Shown in pieces: positions 1 through 7,254 of a DNA stretch of 11,688 nt. The stretch is from contig JAFGKB010000300.1 in the NCBI GenBank assembly GCA_016928755.1, positions 1 through 11,688 on the forward strand, in the 5' to 3' direction. The notes beneath the pieces are model-generated. The model saw only the letters and a list, made by a program, of their open reading frames with translations. It was not told the origin of the DNA and made no database searches. Each line of letters starts with the position of its first letter. The first letter of the stretch is position 1. The position numbers and the translations under genes are program-made. This DNA comes from Anaerolineae bacterium. Lineage in GTDB: Bacteria; Chloroflexota; Anaerolineae; B4-G1; SLSP01.

Positions 1-38
1 GTCGAAGCATCTAGATCCTTCGACAAGCTCAGGATGAC
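1..38. repeat. Intergenic CTTCGACAAGCTCAG-type inverted repeat, cut by the window edge
   Basis: Bases 18-31 carry CTTCGACAAGCTCA, followed by GGATGAC. Bases 1-7 (GTCGAAG) are the exact reverse complement of bases 18-24 (CTTCGAC), with a 10-base loop between them. The window therefore seems to start inside a larger inverted repeat whose left arm continues upstream. I recall this type of sequence as a widespread intergenic repeat in environmental bacterial genomes, Chloroflexota included; that is memory rather than a search. No coding potential is seen here. Its role is unknown: mobile hairpin (MITE or REP-like) or transcript end are both possible. Confidence 0.55.
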
Positions 39-119
39 AGTTAGCGAAACATCTCGACCTTCTCTCTGCACTGAACCATCCTGCGGTTGTTACTCAGGTG
101 CAGCGCACCTACTCAATAC
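39..119. other. Non-coding stretch after the GNAT-like gene, with a small GC-rich hairpin
   Basis: This stretch separates the edge repeat from the stop codon of the leftward GNAT-like gene. The only structure seen is AGGTGC (96-101), loop AGC, GCACCT (105-110), a perfect 6-bp stem 10 bases past the stop. Read leftward, no run of T follows the stem, so it is not a convincing intrinsic terminator. It may still stabilise the 3' end of the message. Confidence 0.35.
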
Positions 120-1247
120 CTACAAATCCCGCTGGTAAACTCGATGCAGCTTATAAAGCTCGCCGCCCACATTGACCAGATCGTGTTGCATCTGGGTTGC
201 CGATTCCGCGACCTGCGTGAATTCGGCGTGCTCAAATCCGCGACTGTGGACAGTCTTCTCCATCTCGGCATAGAGCAACGCATTGCCGCCAATCCCCTGG
301 AATTCCGGTAAAATACCGGCCCCATTTAGCGAAATCCAGTTAGTCCGTCGCAGTTCTAACAATATATCGGCGATGGACCACGGCATTAAGCGGCCATTAG
401 CACGCTGTAAAGCGGCTGAGATATCGGGGAAACCCAAGAGGAAGCCAACAATATCATCACCGTGGACGATCATCTTAAAGAGACGGTAGTCAGCGATGGT
501 CGCGACATCCTTGAAGACGAAATCGATCTCATTTTGTGTCAACGGGTAATACTCCCAGTTATTCACAAAGGTCTTATTATAGGTCTGGCCGAGCTTACCG
601 ATCCAACTCTTAAGATGTCCCTTGTTCTTGAATTGCAAAATCTGTAACGATTCCCGCTGCTTGACCCGCTCGGCAATCCGATGAATGCGCTCCGGAAGCT
701 TGAGGTTGGGAACATCAAAGTAACATGAGACGAAGTCCACAGCTTTCTCAAAACCCAACCCCTCTAATAACTCACTGTAGTAGGGATAGTTATAGTTCAT
801 CATCGTCATCGTCTGACGATGTTCAAAACCCTTGACCAGAATCCCATAGCCATCAGAGGACAGGATACACTTAGGCCCCACGATGCGCTTCAGGCCCCGT
901 TCACGCGCCCACGCAAAAGCGCGGTCAAAGAGAGCCTCGGCAACCGCTTTATCGTCCTCACACTCAAAGAGGTAGAACTGGGCTTGCTGTGTATCGTGAT
1001 ACTTGTTATAAGAGGTGTTCTCAATAGCCATAATACGCCCCACAACTTCAGCATCTCGCAAAGCGATAAAGGAATCAGCGTAGGAATGCTCATAAAATGG
1101 GTGTCTATTGGGGTCCAGCATAACCTCAACCTCACCCCGGAGTGGCGGAACCCATTGCGGGTGCCCGGCATAAAGATGGAAAGGAAACTGCACAAACCGG
1201 CGGACCTGGCCCTTATCTTTAGGGTCAATCTTCTGTATTGTAAGCAT
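120..1247 (-). CDS. GNAT-like acyltransferase of unknown substrate
   Basis: A 375-residue soluble protein with no signal peptide or membrane segment. It resembles a widespread family of roughly 370-390-residue proteins with a GNAT-like fold, usually annotated only as N-acetyltransferase. The N-terminal half carries the family pattern around HPQWVPPL and VVGRIMAI, then a GPKCILSSDGYG stretch. The C-terminal half carries a motif-A-like acyl-CoA loop, PEFQGIGGNALLY, at about residues 314-326. Acyl-CoA binding is inferred from that loop; the substrate cannot be predicted. The ATG at 1247 lies 10 bases after GGAG (1258-1261). An in-frame GTG at 1253 is only 4 bases after it, so either could be used. 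The gene follows sbcC by about 43 bases on the same strand and could be its last co-transcribed partner, though nothing in the sequence links the functions. Confidence 0.7.
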   Translation of the reverse strand: MLTIQKIDPKDKGQVRRFVQFPFHLYAGHPQWVPPLRGEVEVMLDPNRHPFYEHSYADSFIALRDAEVVGRIMAIENTSYNKYHDTQQAQFYLFECEDDKAVAEALFDRAFAWARERGLKRIVGPKCILSSDGYGILVKGFEHRQTMTMMNYNYPYYSELLEGLGFEKAVDFVSCYFDVPNLKLPERIHRIAERVKQRESLQILQFKNKGHLKSWIGKLGQTYNKTFVNNWEYYPLTQNEIDFVFKDVATIADYRLFKMIVHGDDIVGFLLGFPDISAALQRANGRLMPWSIADILLELRRTNWISLNGAGILPEFQGIGGNALLYAEMEKTVHSRGFEHAEFTQVAESATQMQHDLVNVGGELYKLHRVYQRDL

Positions 1248-1257
1248 AATCACATAA

Positions 1258-1286
1258 CTCCATAAAATAAATTAAGATTAAGTATA
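1258..1286 (-). promoter_or_regulatory. Ribosome binding site and possible -10 box of the GNAT-like gene
   Basis: In the AT-rich gap after sbcC, the leftward strand shows TATACT (1281-1286, 5 of 6 matches to the -10 consensus) and then GGAG (1258-1261) ahead of the start codons at 1253 (GTG) and 1247 (ATG). No good -35 hexamer sits at the right distance. A dedicated promoter is only a weak possibility, but the ribosome binding site is more believable. Confidence 0.3.
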
Positions 1287-1290
1287 ACAC

Positions 1291-4017
1291 CTATATAATC
1301 TCTACAAACGACCCGGAATCCAGCTTGGTGACCTGGATACGTGTCGGGAAAGCGTCCCGGAGTTCATCAATGTGTGTAATCACCAAGACAAGTTCAAAAT
1401 CCTCCTGGACAGCCTTAACCGCCTCTACCAGTCTTTGCCGGCCATCAGCATCCAGAGAGCCAAAACCCTCATCCACAAAGAGCGCGCGCAACTGCACGCC
1501 GGCACGCTGCGCCAATAAGCGAGAGAGTGCCACCCGGATGGCAAAATTAACTCTGAACTGCTCTCCCCCGGAGAAATTCTCATATGGACGGGTTCCCTTC
1601 TCATCACTAATAATAATATCTAAAGTCTCGCGCAGTGAACCGGACTTGGTTTCTCGCTGCGTATCAAAACGCACATGCATACGGCCGCCAGTAAGCTGCT
1701 GCAAAATCCGGTTAGCCTCACGCTCTAACTCCGGTAGGGTATGCTCAATAATCATCGCCGGGATCCCATTAACCCCGAACGCATCCCGCAACTCGGACAA
1801 CACACCCTTGCGCTTGGCCAACGCGTCCCGCTCTTGTGACTGTTCACCGCGCCGTTTCTCCAAAGTCTCAAGGGCGGCAAGAGTCTGCCGGGCCGCGCCC
1901 ACACGTTGCCGTGCCCTGGCTTCATCCATCCGTACCAGATGTAACTGTTGGACAACCCCACCACCATCTGCCAGACGCCCTTCAATCGCTGCGCTTTCCT
2001 CGTCCAACGTCACCTGCTGCTTACGGAGCGCTGCGATCTGCTTGGTTTGCTGGGCGACTTCCTGGGCCAGCCGGTCAAGGGTCTGCTGCACCCCACTTAC
2101 ACCGACCCGCGCCTTCTCCAAATCACGATATGCGGCTTCAGCCGTCGCCAAATCACGCAACCGGGCCTTAATACGGTCGTGCTCATCTATATCATAGCCT
2201 AGTTCCGCCAGATGTTCCAGGAGTTCCCCCAAGGCAATCTGCTCGGCTAAGGCATATTCTTGCTTATCCAGACGAAGCTGGCACGCGGCCTTATCTTGGA
2301 GTACTTGGGTCAATGCGCTCCGGGCCTCCCCCCCATAGTTCTCGTCCACTATCTGCCGTTCCAGTTCAGTAATCGTTGTTTGCAATTCCATAATACGTTG
2401 CGCCGCGTCTGCACCCTGTTCCACCTGTTGGCTCAGCCGGGCAACGATATGCTCTTTCTCAGCTCGGCCCTGGAGCTGCACATCTAGTTCCTTAATCTCG
2501 TCGGCAAGGGAAACCTTACCCACATCAAGTTCCAGGAGTTGTTGACGGTTAGCGCGGAACTCGTCCCCCATAACAGCCCCCTCCCCCTGTATCTGTTCCA
2601 CCAGGCGTTCCCGGTGTTCTAGGGTGAGCGACTGCCGGCAAAGCGGGCACACCGCTTCCGCCTTCGCGAGAACGTCCAAGTCTGCTTTCTTAGCATTCAT
2701 CAAGTCCCGGAGTTGGCGGTTGCGCTCTTTGAGGCGACTTCTCTCGACTTCCAAGCCCTGCAGCTCGGCCTGGATATGGCCGTGCTGCTCCGTAAGTTCC
2801 AGGTAAACGGCCAGCGCGGCTTCCGCCTCCGCCAATTGCGCGTCCATTTCTGCCCCAGGTATACGCTCCTCCAAGAGTCTGATTTGTCCTCGCAGATCAC
2901 TGATAGACTGCTCCAATTGCTGCCGGGCCTGGGTGATAACCTGGAGATACCGGGATTCCTCACGTTCTATATCCCGAAATTGCGCCACTAAACCCTCACG
3001 CGCCAGGGAGATTTTATGCTCAAGATCACTCTTCTGCTGCTGGAGACGCGCCACTTGGCTTAACTTCTCATTCCACGCCTGGTCCTCAGAACGTGCCATC
3101 TGGTAAGCCTGGTAAGCGGCATCAATAGCCTCAGCCTGGGTTAGCTGCTCTTGGTAACGCGACAACTGCTGCTGTTGGTCCTGCTGCTCCTGCTCCAATG
3201 CATAGAGACGCTCCTCCTCCTGCCGGATACGGTTAGCTAAATCCCTATGTTGATTTTTGAGCGCGACTAACTGCTCCTGCAAGCGCGTGAGCACATCTAC
3301 TTGTTCCTGTACTGCCTGTAACCGGAGCGCCGTGGCTTCCGCCTGGGCCTCCGCCTCAGCAAGCTGTGCTTCATATTCATCACGCCGCTCAAGTTCTGCC
3401 TGGATTTCGGACAAACGACGTGTGATTTCCTGCAGGCGACCTTTGACCGCGGCTAATTCTGCTTTGACCCGTTCCTGGTATGTACTCCAACGGTCTAATC
3501 CCAGGATAGCACTGAGCACATGCTTGCGCGCAGTGGGGGTTTGCACCGTAAACTCATCGGCATGGCCTTGGCGCAAATAGGCCGAGTTAATAAAGGTGTC
3601 GTAATCCAGCCCGATTTGCTCAATAATGCGGGATTGGGTCTCCCGGATATTGTCGGCATTCAGGGATCGCCAACCCGCATCAGTTTCGGCCTGGAAATCG
3701 AGGATTGAGTTGGTAGTACGCCGCCCGCGTTGTTCGCGCCGGCGCAAGATACGAAAATGTCGTATTTTTCCACCCTGGTACAGCATCCGGAAAACCAGTT
3801 CTACTTCAAGGTCAGATTCACCGTGATAGATAAGATTTTCATCCCGGCCATACTGTGCCCGGGAGCGGCCCCAGACGCCCCACGTGATCGCATCTAACAG
3901 GGAAGATTTGCCGGCCCCATTTTCACCCACAAGGCTGGCCAAATGGACGCCCCGCAAGTCGAGATCGGTCTCACGATGGGATAGGAAGTTTTTTAGATGC
4001 AGCTCTTCTGGAATCAT
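1291..4017 (-). CDS. sbcC: SbcC, Rad50-like ATPase subunit of the SbcCD nuclease
   Basis: SbcC is the SMC/Rad50-type ATPase that, with the nuclease SbcD (Mre11), opens hairpins and processes blocked DNA ends in the cytoplasm. The 908-residue protein has every expected element in order: Walker A GENGAGKSS (residues 31-39, Lys37), Q-loop Gln150 in YLRQGHADEF, and a long Gln/Glu/Leu-rich coiled coil from about 170 to 450. The zinc-hook CPLC follows (Cys457 and Cys460), then a returning coiled coil to about 720. The C-terminal ATPase lobe has signature motif SGGEQ (816-820) and Walker B ending in LFVDEG (Asp849, Glu850). It is a little shorter than the E. coli protein (about 1050 residues), with the difference probably in the coiled coil. 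The ATG is the natural start because the fold begins at once, but no strong Shine-Dalgarno precedes it. The usual partner sbcD is not adjacent: the gene upstream is a polysaccharide deacetylase 66 bases away. Confidence 0.95.
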   Translation of the reverse strand: MIPEELHLKNFLSHRETDLDLRGVHLASLVGENGAGKSSLLDAITWGVWGRSRAQYGRDENLIYHGESDLEVELVFRMLYQGGKIRHFRILRRREQRGRRTTNSILDFQAETDAGWRSLNADNIRETQSRIIEQIGLDYDTFINSAYLRQGHADEFTVQTPTARKHVLSAILGLDRWSTYQERVKAELAAVKGRLQEITRRLSEIQAELERRDEYEAQLAEAEAQAEATALRLQAVQEQVDVLTRLQEQLVALKNQHRDLANRIRQEEERLYALEQEQQDQQQQLSRYQEQLTQAEAIDAAYQAYQMARSEDQAWNEKLSQVARLQQQKSDLEHKISLAREGLVAQFRDIEREESRYLQVITQARQQLEQSISDLRGQIRLLEERIPGAEMDAQLAEAEAALAVYLELTEQHGHIQAELQGLEVERSRLKERNRQLRDLMNAKKADLDVLAKAEAVCPLCRQSLTLEHRERLVEQIQGEGAVMGDEFRANRQQLLELDVGKVSLADEIKELDVQLQGRAEKEHIVARLSQQVEQGADAAQRIMELQTTITELERQIVDENYGGEARSALTQVLQDKAACQLRLDKQEYALAEQIALGELLEHLAELGYDIDEHDRIKARLRDLATAEAAYRDLEKARVGVSGVQQTLDRLAQEVAQQTKQIAALRKQQVTLDEESAAIEGRLADGGGVVQQLHLVRMDEARARQRVGAARQTLAALETLEKRRGEQSQERDALAKRKGVLSELRDAFGVNGIPAMIIEHTLPELEREANRILQQLTGGRMHVRFDTQRETKSGSLRETLDIIISDEKGTRPYENFSGGEQFRVNFAIRVALSRLLAQRAGVQLRALFVDEGFGSLDADGRQRLVEAVKAVQEDFELVLVITHIDELRDAFPTRIQVTKLDSGSFVEII

Positions 4018-4083
4018 AGTAATCTAACGACTATGCTGCCCTTATAAAATTCCAAAAAGATACCGGCTGCGCACATCCAAACC

Positions 4084-5160
4084 TCAATCCAACGCTTCTT
4101 CTGTTAGCTCCATAGATGCGCACAGATCGGTGTCTGAACCTAGCCAGGGCAGCCAGCGGATAAACTCACTGAGTGGCCGGTCACCAAATATCTCTACCCG
4201 GTTCAGGGAATAACGATTGAATGCCCCCTGGATAGGGATAGACCCCATCGCAACCGCCGAGGTATAACCGGCTTTCTCCAGCATCTCGACCACACTGCTG
4301 TTGTAATTAGCGTATGGATAAGAGAGCGAGGTCACCGTAATCCCTAATTTGGATTCCAAGGTTAACCGGGAATTATAAATCTCCTGCCAGGCAACGTCCG
4401 AGGTCACCGTAGTTAAATCAACGTGTTTGCGAGTATGGGAGCCAATTTCCATACCGGCGTCGGCGATCTCCTGCAATTCCTCCCAAGTCACAAAACGGCC
4501 ACCGACCGGATACGTGCTAGGAATGTAGAACGTCGCCAAGAAGTCATACTTCTGAAGCAGCCGGAAGATATTTGTATATTGCTCAACCCAACCATCATCA
4601 ATAGTGATCGCAATAGGTCGCTCCGGTAAAGTGAACTCCCCCGCAACCGCCGCCATAATCTGGCTCACGGTCACCGGCTGATAACCGAGCCAATACAGCA
4701 ATGCCAACTGGGCGTCGAAATCCTCCACCGTGACATTGTAACGTGTGGTACTCTGATTATCTGCTTCGAGACTCTCCCGGCCTACAAAATGGTAGAGCAC
4801 AATGGGAACCACGACATCGGTTTCCGTCGCCTGTTTCTGGTATTGCTCCGCGCGGTCCGGGGCACAGATCAAGCTGAGCAAATCCGGGTGTGCCTCGAGA
4901 TAAGCCGACAGCGGGAAATCCGGTGTGGGTGTCGGCGTTGGTGACGGGATCAAGGTAGGGGTGGCGGTTGCAGTCGGTAACGGAGTAGCTGTAGGTGTAG
5001 GCGTTGGGGTAGGTAAAATTATAGGTGTTGAAGTAGCTGTAGGTCCAGGGGCAGCCCCAACACGCTGTGCAATCGAGATAGACAAACGGCCCCCTACAGT
5101 GACTAAGGCGATTAACAAAATAGCCACAATGATACTCAAAGAGAAATATTTAGCTGACAT
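4084..5160 (-). CDS. Membrane-anchored NodB-type polysaccharide deacetylase
   Basis: A 358-residue protein expected to remove acetyl groups from an extracellular polymer (peptidoglycan, chitin-like or capsular glycan) with a metal-dependent NodB (carbohydrate esterase 4) domain. Residues 6-23 form one hydrophobic helix after a short positive N-terminus, either a signal anchor or an uncleaved signal peptide. Residues 40-80 are a Thr/Pro/Ala spacer that should hold the catalytic domain away from the membrane. The domain shows TIDDG (Asp188 and Asp189, predicted base and metal ligand) and SHTRKH (His242 and His246, metal ligands). SYPYANYN (280-287) stands where many family members have R-x-P-Y/F-G. 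The missing Arg suggests a different branch or substrate. The ATG is the first in-frame start after an upstream TAA; GGGGA lies about 12 bases before it, which is a long spacing. It sits 21 bases after rlmE and is probably co-transcribed with it. Confidence 0.88.
   Translation of the reverse strand: MSAKYFSLSIIVAILLIALVTVGGRLSISIAQRVGAAPGPTATSTPIILPTPTPTPTATPLPTATATPTLIPSPTPTPTPDFPLSAYLEAHPDLLSLICAPDRAEQYQKQATETDVVVPIVLYHFVGRESLEADNQSTTRYNVTVEDFDAQLALLYWLGYQPVTVSQIMAAVAGEFTLPERPIAITIDDGWVEQYTNIFRLLQKYDFLATFYIPSTYPVGGRFVTWEELQEIADAGMEIGSHTRKHVDLTTVTSDVAWQEIYNSRLTLESKLGITVTSLSYPYANYNSSVVEMLEKAGYTSAVAMGSIPIQGAFNRYSLNRVEIFGDRPLSEFIRWLPWLGSDTDLCASMELTEEALD
4921..5043. repeat. Low-complexity repeat encoding the Thr/Pro linker of the deacetylase
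   Basis: On the plus strand this is a GT/GGTG-rich run made of near-repeats of GGTGTAGG and GGTGTCGG. It is the reverse complement of alternating Thr and Pro codons. It lies wholly inside the deacetylase frame and encodes residues 40-80. Such runs are prone to length change by slippage, so the linker length may differ between relatives. Confidence 0.75.
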
Positions 5161-5181
5161 ATTAAATGATAAATCCCCGTC

Positions 5182-5793
5182 TTAAGCTGATGTTTTGCCT
5201 TTATATCCCTTGGCGACAATAAAAGACTCCCAACTTTCTTTTCGTGTGGCCTCAGGAATATTAGTTTTCACCGGATGAAAAGCCATTTTCACGTCATGAA
5301 TCAAGGCCGGCAGGTCTTCACCGTTAAACACCTTGGCGACATAGTTCCCCTTGGAGACCAGCACCGCCTGGGCAAACTCAAAAGCCGCACGGGCCAGCTC
5401 AATACACAATACATGGTCCCGCAATTTAATCCCGGTAGTAAATGGGGCCGCGTCACTGATAACGACATTAGCTCGCCCCCCGGCCAATTCCATAACCTGG
5501 GCCATTACCGCCGGGTCGGTCATGTCACCCTGGACAATGGTCACACCGGGGATAGGCTCCATCTCCTGGATATCCAACGCGATGACCTGGCCTTTTGGGC
5601 CAACCCATTTACGGACAACCTGGGACCAAGACCCCGGAGCGGCACCTAAGTCAACGACAACGTCACCGCGTTTTATAACGTGAAAGCGTTCCTGAATTTG
5701 AATGAGCTTGTAAGCAGAGCGAGCACGATAACCATCGGATTTGGCCTGCTTAAAGTAGCGATCCTTGTGCTGCTGTTCGCGCCAATGTGGCAT
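5182..5793 (-). CDS. rlmE: 23S rRNA (uridine-2'-O-)methyltransferase RlmE (FtsJ/RrmJ)
   Basis: RlmE uses S-adenosylmethionine to methylate the 2'-hydroxyl of U2552 (E. coli numbering) in the A-loop of 23S rRNA, a late step in 50S assembly. The 203-residue protein is full length for the family. It starts with the typical RNA-binding stretch ending in GYRARSAYKL, followed by the SAM-binding loop DLGAAPGSW (48-56) and the acidic residue of IALD (Asp74). The catalytic K-D-K-E tetrad can be placed at Lys29, Asp114 (SDAAP), Lys154 (AKVF) and Glu189 (WESFIVA). The loop after Asp114 reads APFTTG rather than the common AP-N-x-SG, a minor variation. The ATG at 5793 has AAGGA (5803-5807) 9 bases upstream, inside the end of hflX. 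Only 6 bases separate the two genes, so they are almost certainly co-transcribed. Confidence 0.95.
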   Translation of the reverse strand: MPHWREQQHKDRYFKQAKSDGYRARSAYKLIQIQERFHVIKRGDVVVDLGAAPGSWSQVVRKWVGPKGQVIALDIQEMEPIPGVTIVQGDMTDPAVMAQVMELAGGRANVVISDAAPFTTGIKLRDHVLCIELARAAFEFAQAVLVSKGNYVAKVFNGEDLPALIHDVKMAFHPVKTNIPEATRKESWESFIVAKGYKGKTSA

Positions 5794-5799
5794 ATAGAA

Positions 5800-7149
5800 C
5801 TATCCTTTGTGTTGATAATAAAAATCCTGGAAATTTTGCATAATACTTTGAGGTAATCGGCCTACAATCCGAGTTCCTTGGGGTAGATGATCCTCCAGCT
5901 CGATCAATCCCCGCTCATGGAAGAGACTGACCAGCTCACCATTTTTAAAGGGGATTAAGACCTCCACCGGCAACATCTCAGCCTCCAAGACCTCTTCAAT
6001 ATGCGCCTTAAGTTTATCAATGCCCTGACCGGTTACCGCCGAAATAGCCACCGAGTCAGGCATATCACATAACGCGGCGCAGGCTTCCTCTGGATTATCA
6101 AAACGGTCAATTTTATTGAGCACGTTGATGATCGGCAAGTTGGAAGCTTCGATTTTCTCTAGCGTCTCATAGACTGCACGCGACTGCGCCAGGGTACGGG
6201 GATGACTGATGTCAATCACATGGAGTAGCAGGTCGGCCTCTGTAATCTCCTCAAGAGTAGCCTGAAAGGCCGCCACTAACTGTGTCGGGAGTTTCTGGAT
6301 AAAACCGACCGTATCGGTTACCAGGATAACCGTCCCCCCAGGCAACTCCACACGGCGGGTAGTGGGGTCAAGCGTAGCAAAGAGTTGGTTGGCAATATAG
6401 ACATCGGCATCACTAAGTTTATGCAACAACGTGGATTTACCGGCATTTGTATATCCCACCAGGGCCACTGTAGGCAGCCCACTGCGACGGCGATTACTGC
6501 GATAACGGGCACGGTGAGCACGCACTTCTTCCAAATCACGCTTGAGCCGGGCAATACGGCCCCGTATAACCCGGCGGTCCATTTCCAACCGGGTCTCACC
6601 AGGTCCACGCAAACCGACGCCGCCCGTCGAGCCACCGGCACGGCCACCGGCCTGCCGGGTTAGGGCCTGCTGCGTCCACGTCTGGGTCAAACGTGGCAAA
6701 CGATATTCATACTGGGCCAGTTCAACCTGTAACGCACCCTCACGGGTATGCGCGTGCTGGGCAAAGATATCCAGGATGAGGCCGGTACGGTCAATAACCT
6801 TGACATTCTTACCAAAGACCTTCTCTAATTCACGTTGGTGACGTGGAGATAGCTCATCATCGAAAATGACGACATCGGCCCCCATCATACGTACCAGTTC
6901 GGCCACTTCATCAACCTTGCCTTTACCAATAAACGTAGCCGGATTGGGCTGGTCTAGCTTCTGCACCGTCCGGCCCACGATTTCCAAACCGGCAGTATCA
7001 GCAAGTCGCTCCAACTCATCTAATGACTCCGTCGCCGACCAAGCCCCCGGTATAAATTTACCATCAGGCCCTTCTTTCCATTCCACCCCTACCAGAAAAG
7101 CCTGCTCCGGCGGGGCTAAAGTTTCTTTTGTTGTTCGATATTCAGACAT
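5800..7149 (-). CDS. hflX: GTPase HflX, ribosome-splitting factor
   Basis: HflX is a cytoplasmic GTPase that binds the 50S subunit and splits stalled or heat-damaged 70S ribosomes. The 449-residue protein has the HflX N-terminal domain with the conserved NPATFIGKGKVDE region. The glycine-rich family signature GGVGLRGPGETRLEMDRR lies at about residues 176-193. The TRAFAC GTPase domain has G1 GYTNAGKST (Lys238), G3 DTVGF (279-283) and G4 NKID (344-347). A C-terminal extension follows, as usual. I prefer the ATG at 7149, 10 bases after AGGA (7160-7163). The in-frame ATG at 7158 adds three residues but abuts that Shine-Dalgarno directly, which would leave no spacing. It is the first gene of the leftward block and diverges from femAB. 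Its leader carries a possible promoter and a hairpin. Confidence 0.95.
   Translation of the reverse strand: MSEYRTTKETLAPPEQAFLVGVEWKEGPDGKFIPGAWSATESLDELERLADTAGLEIVGRTVQKLDQPNPATFIGKGKVDEVAELVRMMGADVVIFDDELSPRHQRELEKVFGKNVKVIDRTGLILDIFAQHAHTREGALQVELAQYEYRLPRLTQTWTQQALTRQAGGRAGGSTGGVGLRGPGETRLEMDRRVIRGRIARLKRDLEEVRAHRARYRSNRRRSGLPTVALVGYTNAGKSTLLHKLSDADVYIANQLFATLDPTTRRVELPGGTVILVTDTVGFIQKLPTQLVAAFQATLEEITEADLLLHVIDISHPRTLAQSRAVYETLEKIEASNLPIINVLNKIDRFDNPEEACAALCDMPDSVAISAVTGQGIDKLKAHIEEVLEAEMLPVEVLIPFKNGELVSLFHERGLIELEDHLPQGTRIVGRLPQSIMQNFQDFYYQHKG
5803..5807 (-). promoter_or_regulatory. Ribosome binding site of rlmE inside hflX
   Basis: On the leftward strand AAGGA lies 9 bases before the rlmE ATG and overlaps the hflX stop region. 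A terminating hflX ribosome would stand on it, which favours translational coupling of the two genes. Confidence 0.6.
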
Positions 7150-7159
7150 ACTTTCCATT

Positions 7160-7195
7160 TCCTATCAAAATAGCCCCATTTAAACGGTAGGCTAT
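7160..7195 (-). promoter_or_regulatory. hflX leader hairpin next to its ribosome binding site
   Basis: ATAGCC (7170-7175) and GGCTAT (7190-7195) form a perfect 6-bp stem. CC (7176-7177) can add two more pairs with GG (7186-7187) across a 2-base bulge. Read leftward, the stem is followed by TTTT, then ATAGGA, the hflX Shine-Dalgarno (7160-7163). A stem ending 6 bases before the binding site could affect ribosome loading. The short T run makes a true intrinsic terminator unlikely. Confidence 0.35.
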
Positions 7196-7209
7196 GATTT
7201 AACCTTCTA

Positions 7210-7237
7210 ATGATAACCGGAAAACGAGCAATAGCAA
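7210..7237 (-). promoter_or_regulatory. Candidate promoter of hflX
   Basis: On the leftward strand TTGCTA (7232-7237, 4 of 6 matches to TTGACA) and TATCAT (7210-7215, 5 of 6 to TATAAT) are separated by 16 bases. Transcription would begin near 7203, giving a leader of about 54 bases to the ATG at 7149. It is the best sigma-70-like pair in the divergent gap, judged by eye only. Confidence 0.35.
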
Positions 7238-7254
7238 GAAAAAATCCGTCATAC

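Noticed and set aside
96..110. Hairpin after the GNAT-like gene as an intrinsic terminator
   Set aside because: The 6-bp stem is good, but no T-run follows it in the direction of transcription.
819..1265. A 148-codon plus-strand frame opposite the GNAT-like gene
   Set aside because: It has no family resemblance and its whole length is antisense to a better-supported protein.
1325..2197. A 290-codon open frame on the plus strand opposite sbcC
   Set aside because: It is rich in Ser, Arg, Cys and Thr with no recognisable domain, and it lies fully antisense to conserved SbcC ATPase motifs. It is a frame shadow.
4921..5043. GT-rich run as an intergenic minisatellite or regulatory element
   Set aside because: It lies in frame inside the deacetylase gene and is fully explained by its Thr/Pro linker.
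4925..5185. A plus-strand frame encoding a Gly/Val-rich repeat protein
   Set aside because: It is the complement of the Thr/Pro codons in the deacetylase linker, so its apparent repeats are a by-product.
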